Assembly: GCF_005145025.1 (NCBI RefSeq)
Contig: NZ_CP039699.1
Coordinates: 124,001-188,000 of the forward strand
DNA: 64,000 nucleotides
DNA from: Novosphingobium sp. EMRT-2
GTDB lineage: Bacteria; Pseudomonadota; Alphaproteobacteria; Sphingomonadales; Sphingomonadaceae
Reading direction: 5' to 3'
This document shows, piece after piece, positions 37,810 to 48,923 of this stretch. How positions within the stretch are numbered: the first letter of the stretch is position 1; every line of letters starts with the position of its first letter. The translations under genes and the position numbers were made by a program. The notes under the pieces are model-generated. The model was given only the letters and a program-made list of their open reading frames with translations, did not search any database and was not told where the DNA came from.

Positions 37810-38283
37810 ATGGACCATTCGTCCCACATGAACACCCGGAAGATGGGTGCCTATTGGAGCCTTGCCGTTCAGACCGTCATCAGCGGCGTCATCATGTATC
37901 TGGTGATGTTCGTCATGATCGACGGGCTCGACAGCTTCTACAACAACCTCAACATGCTCTACATGACGCTGATGATGGTCGCACCGATGGTGGTGCTGAT
38001 GATCCTCGCCATGCGACACATGTTCGTGTCGAAGGCCGCCAACATCGCGCTGATCGCCGCGTCGCTGGTCGCCTTCTTCGGCAGCTTTGCACTCATCCGC
38101 ACCCAGACCACGATCGGCGACACGGCCTTTCTGCGCTCGATGATCCCGCATCATTCCGGGGCGATCCTGATGTGCCAGGAAGCAAAGCTCAGCGATCCGG
38201 AAGTCATCCGGCTTTGCGAAGCGATCAAGCGCTCGCAGCGGCAGGAAATCGACGAGATGAAGGCCATACTCGCGCGGCGCTGA
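37810..38283 (+). CDS. Membrane-anchored DUF305 protein
   Basis: 157 residues. Three hydrophobic helices (GAYWSLAVQTVISGVIMYLVMFVM, MLYMTLMMVAPMVVLMILAM, NIALIAASLVAFFGSFAL) precede a short ferritin-like DUF305 segment: RSMIPHHSGAILMCQEAKL, then RQEIDEMKAILARR. The His pair in MIPHHSGAI is the family signature. Starts and loops carry Met/His (MDHSSHMNTR) as in copper proteins. DUF305 genes are frequent in copper islands, but the biochemical role is unproven. AGGAG lies 8 bases before the ATG. Confidence 0.85.
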   Translation: MDHSSHMNTRKMGAYWSLAVQTVISGVIMYLVMFVMIDGLDSFYNNLNMLYMTLMMVAPMVVLMILAMRHMFVSKAANIALIAASLVAFFGSFALIRTQTTIGDTAFLRSMIPHHSGAILMCQEAKLSDPEVIRLCEAIKRSQRQEIDEMKAILARR

Positions 38284-38342
38284 GTGGCACGGTCGGGCTA
38301 CGCCCGGATACGTGCGCCCGGCCAGGCATGTGAGCCGGGACG

Positions 38343-39878
38343 ATGGTCGACACGAGGCGCGGGCCGGACGAGATTGCCAGGGAGGTGGTGCGGCTTGCGC
38401 CGTTGTTCCTGCGACAGGCTGGCGGCCATGTCCTGACGCTGCTCGATCCTGCCGGGATCGTGCTGAGCTATAATGAAGAAGGCGAGCGTGCCGAATGCTG
38501 GCCGCTCGATCGCGTTCTGGGACAGCCCCACGACCTGTTCTACCCGCCTGACGAGATTGCGGCGCGTCGTCCAGGCGCAGACCTGGCGGCCGCCCTTCAC
38601 GAGGGCACGCTGGAGCGCGAAGCGTGGCGGGTCTGCGAGAACGGCGCGGAATATCTCGCGCGCCTGACGATCAGCGCCCTGTTCGAAGGCGACACACATC
38701 GAGGCTTCGCCTGCATCAGCCGCGATGTCACCGACGAGGCGGCGGTCCGCGCATCGATCGAGACCCGCGAGCAGCATCTGCAATCGATTCTGGCGACGGT
38801 GCCGGATGCGATGATCATCATCGACGAGACCGGCGCCATCACGTCGTTCAGCGCAGCGGCCCAACGCCTGTTCGGCTACAGCGAAGCCGAGCTCGTCGGC
38901 CGCAACGTCTCCTGCCTCATGCCCCAGCCCGATCGCGACCGGCATGACCAATATCTCGCGCATTATCTGCAGACCGGCGAGCGCCGGATCATTGGCCTCG
39001 GTCGCGTCGTGGTCGGCCAGCGCCGCGACGGCTCGACTTTCCCGATGCAGCTGTCGGTTGGCGAGGCCGGTGAAGACGGGCAGCGGTTGTTCACCGGCTT
39101 CATCCGGGATCTCACCGCCAAGGAGCAGGATGAGCTCAGGCTCAAGGAACTGCAGGCAGAGCTGGTCCATGTCTCCCGGCTGAGCGCGATGGGCACGATG
39201 GCCTCGACCCTCGCGCATGAGCTCAACCAGCCGCTTGCCGCGGTCGCGCTCTATCTCGAGACGATCCGCGACATGCTCGACGAGCGGGACGACGAACCCT
39301 TCGTGTCGCTACGGTCGGTGATGGATGATGCGGCACAGGAAACGCTGCGGGCCGGCCATATCGTCCGGCGCCTGCGCGATTTCGTCGCCCGCGGCGAGGT
39401 CGACAAGAGCCTCCACGATCTGCCGCAGGTTGTCGCCGAGGCGAGCGAGCTCGCGCTGGTCGGTACACGCGAGCGCGGCATCCGCAGCTTCTTCGCGGTC
39501 GATCCCGCCGCGACGCCGGTTCTCGTCGACAGGGTGCAGATCCAGCAGGTGCTGGTCAACCTGATGCGCAACGCCATCGAGGCGATGGCGGCGTGTCCTG
39601 TTCGCGACCTCAAGGTAGCGACCAGGTTGCGCCCTGACGGGCTGATCGAGGTGACCGTGGAGGATACCGGCCCCGGCATCGCCGACGAGGTCCGCGAGCA
39701 GCTCTTCACGGCGTTCAACTCGACAAAGGCCGACGGCATGGGCCTCGGCCTCTCGATCTGCCGGACCATCATCGAAGCGCATGGGGGCCGTATCTGGATG
39801 GAGCGCCCCGACCGCGGCGGCGCGCGCTTTCACTTCACGCTGATCCACGCGCGGGCGAAGGAGGAACATGGGGGATAG
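38343..39878 (+). CDS. fixL: FixL-type oxygen-sensing PAS histidine kinase
   Basis: 511 residues, soluble. A first PAS-like domain (about 15-130) is followed by a second PAS domain with the FixL haem pocket. The haem-proximal His sits in DRDRHDQYLAHYLQTGERRIIGLGR, and VGQRRDGSTFPMQLSVGE follows, matching rhizobial FixL closely. The HisKA segment has STLAHELNQPLAAVALYLE and the ATPase part has QVLVNLMRNAIEAM, DTGPGIADEV and GMGLGLSICRTIIEAHGG. It overlaps fixJ by 11 bases. In low oxygen it should phosphorylate FixJ, but fixJ is disrupted here. Confidence 0.93.
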   Translation: MVDTRRGPDEIAREVVRLAPLFLRQAGGHVLTLLDPAGIVLSYNEEGERAECWPLDRVLGQPHDLFYPPDEIAARRPGADLAAALHEGTLEREAWRVCENGAEYLARLTISALFEGDTHRGFACISRDVTDEAAVRASIETREQHLQSILATVPDAMIIIDETGAITSFSAAAQRLFGYSEAELVGRNVSCLMPQPDRDRHDQYLAHYLQTGERRIIGLGRVVVGQRRDGSTFPMQLSVGEAGEDGQRLFTGFIRDLTAKEQDELRLKELQAELVHVSRLSAMGTMASTLAHELNQPLAAVALYLETIRDMLDERDDEPFVSLRSVMDDAAQETLRAGHIVRRLRDFVARGEVDKSLHDLPQVVAEASELALVGTRERGIRSFFAVDPAATPVLVDRVQIQQVLVNLMRNAIEAMAACPVRDLKVATRLRPDGLIEVTVEDTGPGIADEVREQLFTAFNSTKADGMGLGLSICRTIIEAHGGRIWMERPDRGGARFHFTLIHARAKEEHGG

Positions 39879-40017
39879 ACGCATCATTCATCTGGTCGAC
39901 GACGAGGAGAGCATCCGCAAGGCGGCGAGCTTTGCGCTCAAGACCGCGGGCTACGACGTCGTGACCTATGCCTCGGGCGTGGAGTTTCTCAAGGAGGCGA
40001 AGTCGGCGGCCGTCGGC
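39868..40017 (+). pseudogene. fixJ: fixJ, 5' fragment cut by IS21 element B
   Basis: First 50 codons of a FixJ-type response regulator. MGDRRIIHLVDDEESIRKA contains the acidic pocket, followed by a helix and the start of the strand before the phospho-acceptor. The reading frame is broken by IS21 element B copy 2 at 40018. Joining it to 42648 after removal of one copy of the 7-base target duplication gives ...KSAAVGCVILDVRMPEMDG, a perfect REC domain. The neighbouring fixL is intact. Confidence 0.93.
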
Positions 40018-40087
40018 TGTAGCGCGACAAACTGTATGAGGATTGCGCGTCAATCAGGATGAGAATGTGATTGTCACGGCGCGTCGA

Positions 40088-42462
<2,375 letters not shown>

Positions 42463-42647
42463 TCAGGTCCTCCTTCTCGGAAAACCTCATGCATAGCGGC
42501 CACCACGACCATCACAGGCACCCCGCAAAGAGCGCCTCCGGTGTGTCGGGACCGGCTACGGGCTACGCCCTCCGCCGATCCCGACACACCGGATTCCCAT
42601 CTTGATTGTCGCGCTTTCTCAACCTGATCGTCGCGCAACACGTCGGC

Positions 42648-43121
42648 TGCGTCATCCTCGACGTGCGCATGCCCGAGATGGACGGTCTCGAGATTCAGGC
42701 CGCCATGGCAGCACGCGGGGTCAACATGCCGGTCATCGTCCTGACCGGCCATGGCGACGTGTCGGTTGCGGTGCAGGCCATGAAAGGCGGCGCGGTCGAC
42801 TTTCTCGAGAAACCCTTCGAGAAAGCCGCCCTGCTCGGCGCCGTCAGCCGCGCGTTCGCGCGTCTCGACGATGTCGACCTTCGTACCCTGGAAACGTCCG
42901 AAGCAGGGGTGCGGGTCGCTGCACTGACGCCCCGGGAGCGGGAAGTGCTCGAAAGGCTGGCCAACGGCCTGCCCAACAAGACGATCGCCTATGACCTGGG
43001 CTGTTCATCGCGAACGGTCGAGGTCCATCGCGCGAGCCTGATGGCCAAGCTCGAGGTCCGCAATCTGTCCGAAGCCCTGCGGATCGCCTTTGCCGCGGGC
43101 ATGGGCCGCAAGCCGAAGTGA
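42648..43121 (+). pseudogene. fixJ: fixJ, 3' fragment
   Basis: Encodes VILDVRMPEMDGLEIQAAMAARG (phospho-acceptor Asp), IVLTGHGDVSVAVQAM, FLEKPFEKAAL (REC Lys) and the LuxR-type HTH LTPREREVLERLANGLPNKTIAYDLGCSSRTVEVHRASLMAKL. The frame is open back into the IS21 end, where a TTG at 42606 would give a leader MSRFLNLIVAQHVGC fused to this part. Such a product would lack the acidic pocket at the N-terminus (VDDEE), so normal phosphorylation is unlikely, but the DNA-binding domain would be intact. Confidence 0.92.
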
Positions 43122-43157
43122 CTGCGACCTCTACGTAGCGACGGGACGAGGCGCGAT

Positions 43158-43610
43158 ATGCGATCGATGGTGCAATCGTCACACGGGTGTCCGCTTCTCG
43201 CAATGCCATCGGTCCGTTCCACCCAGCATGATGGCAGATACACCATCCTCGTCTCCGACGACGATCCCGGCGTGCGGCGTGGCCTCCAGCTGCTGCTGAG
43301 ATCGCGCGGCTATGCCGTGTGGGGATATACGACCGGCCGCGCGCTGTTGGCCGACCCCCGCGCGAAGGAGGCGGACTGCGTCATCCTCGACTATCGCATG
43401 CCCGACATCGACGGATTCGCGATGCTGCGTCACCTTCGCGAGATCGGATGGTCGGGACGGGCCATCATGATCTCAGGCTTTCACGACACGCTGCTGGCCT
43501 CGCGGGCCGCCGAGGCGGGCTTCGATCACGTTCTCGCAAAGCCGTTGATCGGCAGGGCTTTGCTCGATGCGTTGGACCGGCACCGCGCCGAGACGCTTCG
43601 AAAGCATTGA
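43158..43610 (+). CDS. Single-domain response regulator (REC only)
   Basis: 150 residues. After a ~25-residue leader, a full REC domain follows: ILVSDDDPGVRRGL, CVILDYRMPDIDGFAMLRHL (phospho-acceptor Asp), MISGFHD (Ser in place of Thr) and HVLAKPLIGRALLDAL (Lys). There is no output domain. In FixL systems such proteins (FixL-associated REC proteins) can act as phosphate sinks or feedback regulators. It lies 37 bases behind the fixJ fragment in the same direction. The start is uncertain: an in-frame ATG at 43203 would remove 15 residues. Confidence 0.85.
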   Translation: MRSMVQSSHGCPLLAMPSVRSTQHDGRYTILVSDDDPGVRRGLQLLLRSRGYAVWGYTTGRALLADPRAKEADCVILDYRMPDIDGFAMLRHLREIGWSGRAIMISGFHDTLLASRAAEAGFDHVLAKPLIGRALLDALDRHRAETLRKH

Positions 43611-43671
43611 ACTGTGGCAACCTGCCCCCGGCGGCCTCAGCCCTGCGCGATGTGGACAGCGGTCAGCGACG

Positions 43672-44640
43672 TCAAAGCCAGTGGTTGCGTTTGAACCGGA
43701 TGTAGAGTCCGATGCAGACCGCAGCGATGACGCCGAGGATGACGAAATATCCCCACTGCGTCTTCAGTTCGGGCATATTCTCGAAGTTCATCCCGTAGAT
43801 CCCGGCAATCGCGGTAGGCACCGCGAGGATCGCGGCCCAGGCGGCGAGCTGACGCGTGATCGCACCCTGGCGCTGCTGTTCGAGCAGGTGACTCGCCTCG
43901 AACACCGAGATCAGGATGTCGCGGATGCCGGTGATGGCGCTCTCAACCCGGAGCATGTGATCGAGCAAATCACGGAAATAGGGTTTGGAGGCCTCATCAA
44001 GCCGCGGAAGCTGCAGGTTCACCAGCTTGCGACCGACCTCGAGCATGGGTCCGAGCACGCGTTGGAAGCGGACGAGCTCACGCCGCAGCGTGAAAATCCG
44101 GGTCACCTCCTCGCGGGTGAGAAAGGCTGCAAGCATGCGCTGCTCCATCTTGAGGACGTCCTCCTCGATCGCCTCGACGATCGGGAAATAGCCATCGACG
44201 ATGAAGTCCAGAATGGCATGGAGCACATAGTCCGGGCCCTCGCGCAGCAGGTCCGGCGTGATTTCGAGATGCGCGCGAAGCTCGCTGTGCGAGCGTGCCG
44301 AACCCTGCCGAACGGTGATGAGGAAATTCTTGCCCAGGAAAATCGCGGTGGAGCCGTAGGCGATATGATCGCCTTCAAGATGTGCCGTCCTGGCGACGAT
44401 GAACAACTGGTCACCGTAGACGTCGAGCTTGGAAATCTGGTGGCCGTTGCCGGCATCTTCCACGGCAAGCGGGTGAAGGCCGTAATTTCCGGCGATGTCG
44501 GCAAGTTCTGTTTCGCTGGGCTGGGAGAGGCCGATCCACACAAAGTCATCCTTGGCGATATGCTCGCACGCCGGATCGATCAGGGTCACCGGCCGCAGCC
44601 GTTTGCCCTCGTGATAAAGAAAGGCGGCGACGACGCTCAT
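43672..44640 (-). CDS. corA: CorA-family divalent cation transporter
   Basis: 322 residues. A large cytoplasmic N-terminal funnel (FVWIGLSQPSETELADIAGNYGLHPLAVEDA), the long pore helix and two C-terminal membrane helices (AAWAAILAVPTAIAGIYGMNF and GYFVILGVIAAVCIGLYIRF) are visible. The selectivity motif GMN is present in YGMNFENMPEL. It transports Mg2+ (Co2+, Ni2+). The ATG at 44640 (MSVVAAFLYHEGKRL) was chosen over an upstream start at 44697. It is a single gene on the opposite strand to the fixLJ genes. Confidence 0.9.
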   Translation of the reverse strand: MSVVAAFLYHEGKRLRPVTLIDPACEHIAKDDFVWIGLSQPSETELADIAGNYGLHPLAVEDAGNGHQISKLDVYGDQLFIVARTAHLEGDHIAYGSTAIFLGKNFLITVRQGSARSHSELRAHLEITPDLLREGPDYVLHAILDFIVDGYFPIVEAIEEDVLKMEQRMLAAFLTREEVTRIFTLRRELVRFQRVLGPMLEVGRKLVNLQLPRLDEASKPYFRDLLDHMLRVESAITGIRDILISVFEASHLLEQQRQGAITRQLAAWAAILAVPTAIAGIYGMNFENMPELKTQWGYFVILGVIAAVCIGLYIRFKRNHWL

Positions 44641-45089
44641 GGCACTTTCCGGTGCCGCCACCTGCGGCGGCGACCGGAAGCCGTGTGCCTCGCCCATTGA
44701 GACGCGTGCACAAGCAGGCGCGCCTCGCCCTTTAACCCCAGTCGCAGGAAGACGAAGGCGGCGCGCAGCAATTCGAGCGAGAGCTTATAGAAGATGCGGC
44801 GGAGCGTTGGGTTTCGCAGAAGGCCGCTCCCGTTCATGACGCGCGTGGCTGGGCGGCGCGCTGCCACATCAAGGGCACGCAGACTGCGAAGGTCCGCGCA
44901 CCCTTGATTGGCGACCGCGAAGGTTTTCCTCTCTTGCGATGGTACCAAGCGATTGCCCGTTTGGCGCTTCGGCAATCGTGTCGGATGGCTATACCTAAGT
45001 ATCGGATAGCGGCGCTGACGACAGGGGTTGCCGGGCCCCGGTGAGGCGCATCGCACCGCGCGGAGACGAAAGCTGGAAGACGGAAAAGC
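44641..45089. other. Stretch without a confident gene
   Basis: About 450 bases between corA and the SDR gene. A minus-strand frame (about 44640-44837) reads GLLRNPTLRRIFYKLSLELLRAAFVFLRLGLKGEARLL, a hydrophobic-basic helix. It could encode a tiny membrane protein or be chance; no start signal or family is recognised. Confidence 0.35.
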
Positions 45090-45920
45090 TCAACTGTCGA
45101 AAGCGACCGAGCGCGCGAGCGCTTCCTGGGACTGCAGAAAGGCGAGCCGCGATTGCAGCGCCGCCTGGACAACGCCGAAAGCGTCACCCCCCAGAGTCAC
45201 GCGCAGCGGCGGATGGTCGCTGGTTGCGACATCGACGATCGCTTGCGCGATCTTTTGCGGGTCGAGCGTGTAGAGCTCGTTTCCGGCGGTCTCGAACATC
45301 TTGCGGATATCGCCGGCGGGCGTATCGCGATAGGCGGCGATCTCGCTGGCGAATTGCAGGTTGTGGCTGAAGCTGGTGCGCGCGCCACCCGGCTCGATCA
45401 GCGTCACGAACAGGTTGAAGGGTTCAAGCTCCTGGCGGAGGCATTCGCTGAAGCCCTCCAGGCCCCATTTGGCCGCATGATAGAGACTGCTCGTCGGAAG
45501 CGAGCCCTGACCGCTGGCGCTGGAGATCTGGATGATCCGGCCGCTCCCGCGCAGGCGCATCGCGGGGACAAAGGCGCGGGTGATGTGGATGGGCGCCATG
45601 AGATTGAGCGCGATCTGGCCTTCGACCTCGGCGTCCGACATCTCTTCGGTGGCGCCGATCACGCCGCCGCCGGCGTTGTTGACCAGAATATCGACGGGTC
45701 GACGCGCCTGCGCCCGGGCCACGACCGCAGCAATATCGTCCTTGACCGTGACGTCGAGCGCTTCGACGCGCAGCTGGCTCGGATATTTCGCCGCAAGGTC
45801 GTCGAGGCTTTCGGGCCTGCGAGCCGTCGCGGTAAGGTCGTCGCCCGCGGCCAGGATCAGTTCGGCCAGATGGCGGCCAATGCCGCTGGACGCGCCCGTG
45901 AGAAACCAGTGATTGGACAT
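45090..45920 (-). CDS. Short-chain dehydrogenase/reductase
   Basis: 276 residues with the classical SDR layout: coenzyme motif FLTGASSGIGRHLAE, NNAGGGVIG, catalytic Ser in IIQISSASGQGSL and Tyr-x-x-x-Lys in SLYHAAKWGLEGF. The following PGGARTSF suits the oxidoreductases that act on aldehydes or ketones. ATG 45920 was chosen; MEQH upstream is an alternative at 45932. It is divergent from the TetR gene with the operator between them, so it is the likely target of that repressor. Substrate unknown. Confidence 0.88.
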   Translation of the reverse strand: MSNHWFLTGASSGIGRHLAELILAAGDDLTATARRPESLDDLAAKYPSQLRVEALDVTVKDDIAAVVARAQARRPVDILVNNAGGGVIGATEEMSDAEVEGQIALNLMAPIHITRAFVPAMRLRGSGRIIQISSASGQGSLPTSSLYHAAKWGLEGFSECLRQELEPFNLFVTLIEPGGARTSFSHNLQFASEIAAYRDTPAGDIRKMFETAGNELYTLDPQKIAQAIVDVATSDHPPLRVTLGGDAFGVVQAALQSRLAFLQSQEALARSVAFDS

Positions 45921-45935
45921 ATGCTGCTCCATATA

Positions 45936-45953
45936 TTACCAACTGGTAGGTAA
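45936..45953. promoter_or_regulatory. TetR-type operator in the SDR/TetR divergent promoter
   Basis: An 18-base near-palindrome, TTACC-AACTGGTA-GGTAA, lies in the 69-base gap between the two divergent start codons. TTACCNNNNNNNNGGTAA-like dyads are typical operator sites of TetR family repressors. Confidence 0.6.
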
Positions 45954-45989
45954 CTTCATATGTGGAATGCGTCAATGCCGGGAGGTGTG

Positions 45990-46556
45990 ATGAAGGAACG
46001 AACCAGGCGGAATGCCGCACAGAGCCGCGAGACGCTCCTGGCTGCAGCGACCGAGGAGTTCGCGTCCCATGGGCTGGCGGGCGCGCGGATCGATCGCATT
46101 GCGCAGGCGGCGGGTATCAGCAAGCCGATGCTCTACACCTATTTCGGGGACAAGGAGGCGCTCTTCGATGCCGCGCTGACGCAGGAAGTGATGGACGCGG
46201 CGCAGGCCGATCGCTTCGATCCCAATGATCTTGAGGGTTATGCGGGGCGCACCTATGACTTGCTGGTCGAGCGCCCGCGCTTGTGGAGGCTGCTGACCTG
46301 GCATCATTTGGAGCGTGGCCAGGATGTTCTGATGCTCCCGGCCGGCGAGGTCCTTCTCGGGGAGAAGCTGGACGGGATCGCAGCGGCGCAGGCCGAGGGG
46401 CGGATCGTCGCCGACTTCACGCCCATGGACGTCGTCCGGCTTGTCGCCGCCCTCACCCAGCTCTGGTGCATGACCGGAGCCGCACGCGACGCTACCGAGC
46501 ATGCGGCGCGCAGGGCGACGATCATGCGAGCGGTGGGGCGACTGCTGCGCGTGTGA
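45990..46556 (+). CDS. TetR-family repressor
   Basis: 188 residues. The N-terminal TetR HTH is clear: RETLLAAATEEFASHGLAGARIDRIAQAAGISKPMLYTYFGDKEALFDAAL. The C-terminal ligand-binding half is helical (LLVERPRLWRLLTWHHLERG, TPMDVVRLVAALTQLWCM). The ATG at 45990 follows GGAGG by 4 bases. It lies divergent to the SDR gene and over the operator, suggesting control of that gene and itself. Confidence 0.9.
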   Translation: MKERTRRNAAQSRETLLAAATEEFASHGLAGARIDRIAQAAGISKPMLYTYFGDKEALFDAALTQEVMDAAQADRFDPNDLEGYAGRTYDLLVERPRLWRLLTWHHLERGQDVLMLPAGEVLLGEKLDGIAAAQAEGRIVADFTPMDVVRLVAALTQLWCMTGAARDATEHAARRATIMRAVGRLLRV

Positions 46557-46763
46557 TCGTGCGAGGCGCGCGTTGCCCGCCCGCGCGCCGATCAGGACAC
46601 AGCAAGCTCCATCGCACCCCGCGACAATACCCGACCGCGAAGATACGGCGGCTCATCTGCTCGCGCTGCCCGTGGGCACGGCGGGCCGAGCGACGATCAG
46701 AATTGCGCGGCCACAGCCGAACCGGAGTGGATCGGCAAGTGAGCCCGTCGCAGCGCGATGACC

Positions 46764-47348
46764 TCAGGTCGCAGGCCTTGATGCGCGACGTTTCGTCAGC
46801 AGTCGTTTGAGATCCTTCGCAAGGCGATAAAACAGAATGACGATCCCGGTGACCACGATGAGCAACGTCGCCGATGCAGCGACAACGATCAGTGGATGGT
46901 TGTAACTGCGCGAGGCGCCAAGGTTCATGATATGGATTTTGTAAAAGAAATCATAGAAGTCCCACAGGTCCGAACGGCGACTGAGCACCTCTCCGGTGAA
47001 CGGATCCAGATAGAGGCGACTATGCTCCTTGTCGGCGAAGCTGGCGCGCCACAGCGGCCCGCCGACCTGCGCTTCCTCGGGCGCCGTTTCCTGATAGTCG
47101 ACCGCCTGCAGCCTGCCGGATCCTTTGTAGGACATCAGAGCATAGCGCCGAGCGTCTGCCAGACTGATCTCATCGACATTTTCGCCAGTGTAGGCGTTCC
47201 ACCAGCTTTCGCTTCCGCCCCGCGCCTTGAGGACCCATATCGGACCGCGCGGCGTATTTTTGAGCGTGGCCTCGTTGAGGTCGGTGTGGCATGCGATCTT
47301 CGATCCCATGCGACGGAAAGCGGATAGTGCAGACGCCCCCGCCTGCAA
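46764..47348 (-). CDS. PepSY-associated membrane protein, probably N-terminally truncated
   Basis: About 180-194 residues. ARYALMSYKGSGRLQAVDYQE and LYLDPFTGEVLSRRSDLWDFYDFFYKIHIMNLG resemble the C-terminal half of PepSY-TM (iron-uptake reductase-type) proteins, and a single C-terminal membrane helix (PLIVVAASATLLIVVTGIVILFY) ends with a basic tail. Full-length family members begin with an additional membrane helix that is not visible here. Only 77 bases separate the start of this frame from the stop of ssb, which also suggests truncation. No frameshift could be identified. Confidence 0.55.
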   Translation of the reverse strand: MQAGASALSAFRRMGSKIACHTDLNEATLKNTPRGPIWVLKARGGSESWWNAYTGENVDEISLADARRYALMSYKGSGRLQAVDYQETAPEEAQVGGPLWRASFADKEHSRLYLDPFTGEVLSRRSDLWDFYDFFYKIHIMNLGASRSYNHPLIVVAASATLLIVVTGIVILFYRLAKDLKRLLTKRRASRPAT

Positions 47349-47391
47349 AATCCCTCGCGAGCTATGGCAAATCCGGCTCGCCGCTGGATGC

Positions 47392-47416
47392 CCCCGCGCG
47401 CCACAAGCGCGCGGGG
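47392..47416 (-). terminator. Strong hairpin downstream of the second ssb
   Basis: CCCCGCGCG (47392-47400) pairs perfectly with CGCGCGGGG (47408-47416) over a 7-base loop, 10 bases beyond the ssb stop codon. There is no T tract, so Rho-independent termination would be weak. It may stabilise the mRNA end. Confidence 0.45.
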
Positions 47417-47425
47417 ATCCGGGGG

Positions 47426-47833
47426 TCAGAAGGGCACGTCGTCGTCGAGCTCAGGATCAGGGTCGCCGGCCTCGTCGGACTTAGATTTCGCCCGGCTGAG
47501 GAAGTCGATCGTCTCGGCGATGATCTCGGTGCCGTAGCGCTCGACGCCGTCGCCATCGGTCCATTCGCTGTAATGGATGCGGCCGCGCACCAGCAGCTTC
47601 ATGCCCTTGGTGCAATGCTCCTGCACGGTCTTGCCGAGGCCATTGAACGCGGTGATCCGATGCCATTCGGTGTCCTGGACGCGGTAGCCTTTCTCATCGC
47701 GAACGACCTTGCCTTCCGAATAGCGGGGACGCGAGGTCGCCAGGGTGAAGTGGGTGATGCGGGTCCCGCCCTGGGTGGTGCGGCTCTCCGGATCCATGCC
47801 GATATTGCCGGCAAGAATGACGATGTTCTGCAT
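47426..47833 (-). CDS. ssb: Second single-stranded DNA-binding protein
   Basis: 135 residues: MQNIVILAGNIGMDPESRTTQGG (OB strand 1), HFTLATSRPR, EWHRITAFNGLGKTV (the WHR motif), GRIHYSEWTDGDG and the C-terminal DPDPELDDDVPF tail. It shares only the fold with the ssb at 4359. ATG 47833. Two SSBs in one 64-kb stretch suggest that pieces of more than one mobile replicon are combined. Confidence 0.93.
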   Translation of the reverse strand: MQNIVILAGNIGMDPESRTTQGGTRITHFTLATSRPRYSEGKVVRDEKGYRVQDTEWHRITAFNGLGKTVQEHCTKGMKLLVRGRIHYSEWTDGDGVERYGTEIIAETIDFLSRAKSKSDEAGDPDPELDDDVPF

Positions 47834-48148
47834 GATCAAATCTCTGTTGCTTCCGTCCGAGGGACCGTCCCTCCGACGAGACCCGGCCAAGACCGGCGGG
47901 AGACGAGGGCATCGACGCGCAAGCGGCGACCCGACCCACAAGGGCCGGAGTGGTGCGGGCAGGCGCGCGAGCGACAACCCGGTCCGGCACCGCGGGGGTT
48001 GCCCCACGGCAACCGTCCGGGCTTAGGGGATCAGTCAGGCGGAGGGCGCTTTCCCTCGGCGCCAGGCAACGGCAGAGCCATGTCGCAACATCGCGATGGG
48101 CCGAGCTCAGGACATGGACTGCCCGCAATGACTGGTCCGGTTGTGTAG

Positions 48149-48700
48149 TTAGTTGATCTGCGCCTCTGATACCAGCCTGGGCGGGAGGCGGAGCGTAGCG
48201 GAGCCGAGCGGCCAGGCTGGCATCTTGATCGTCTCCGGGGCCGGTGGTCGATATCCGAGACTGCTGTGGGGCCGTGCTCGGTTGTAATGATCGCGCCACC
48301 AGCCGGTGACGATCCGCACCTCCTCAAGGCTGTAGAAGATTTCGCCGTTGAGCAGTTCATCTCGCAGACGGGCATTGAAGCTTTCGATATAGCCGTTCTC
48401 CCATGGGCTGCCGGGCTCGATATAGAGGGTAATGACGCCAAGCCTGCCGAGTCACTCGCGCACCGCATTAGCGACGAACTCGGGGCCGTTATCGGATCTG
48501 ATATGCTCGGGCGGCCCATGCTCGATGAACAGATCGGTCAGCACGTCAATCACGTCGTTCGACCGGAAGCGCCGCAGCGGCACCATCGCCAGGCATTCCC
48601 GGCTGAACTCGTCGATAATGTTGAGCATTCGGAACTTGCGACCGTTGTGCGTCTGATCCTCGACGAAGTCGTAGGACCACACATGCCGCGATGCTCCGGG
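48149..48700 (-). pseudogene. orfB of the IS3-family element, C-terminal part, with internal stop
   Basis: It reads HVWSYDFVEDQTHNGRKFRML (first catalytic Asp), NIIDEFSRECLAM, HIRSDNGPEFVANAVRE (second Asp). A TGA stop (48452-48454) follows where LGRLGVITLYIEPGSPWENGYIESFNARLRDEL would continue in the same frame. The latter includes the catalytic Glu, so the stop lies between Asp-2 and Glu. The gene ends at 48149. TGG to TGA is the simplest origin of the stop. Confidence 0.85.
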
Positions 48701-48923
48701 CGCAGCCTGCGTGGCGACAACTACGATGGCCGGTTGAGCGGCAACTATGATGGCCGGTAGGATCGGTTGTCTGGGCTGATCGTAGGGAGGGGCGTAGCCC
48801 CGACCGGAGAGCGGACCAGACAACCGGTGGCGATCTTTTTCCCCTTCTTTCGGGGGGGCTGATCGGGGCTGTGGCGGGCGGTGGTATCGGAACACTCATC
48901 GAACAACGAGCGATGGGTTTGCG

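Noticed and set aside
34652..38154. Long minus-strand frames opposite copA and copB
   Set aside because: Their His/Val/Asp-rich sequence arises from the antisense of Met/His-rich repeats, and CopA/CopB are clear on the plus strand.
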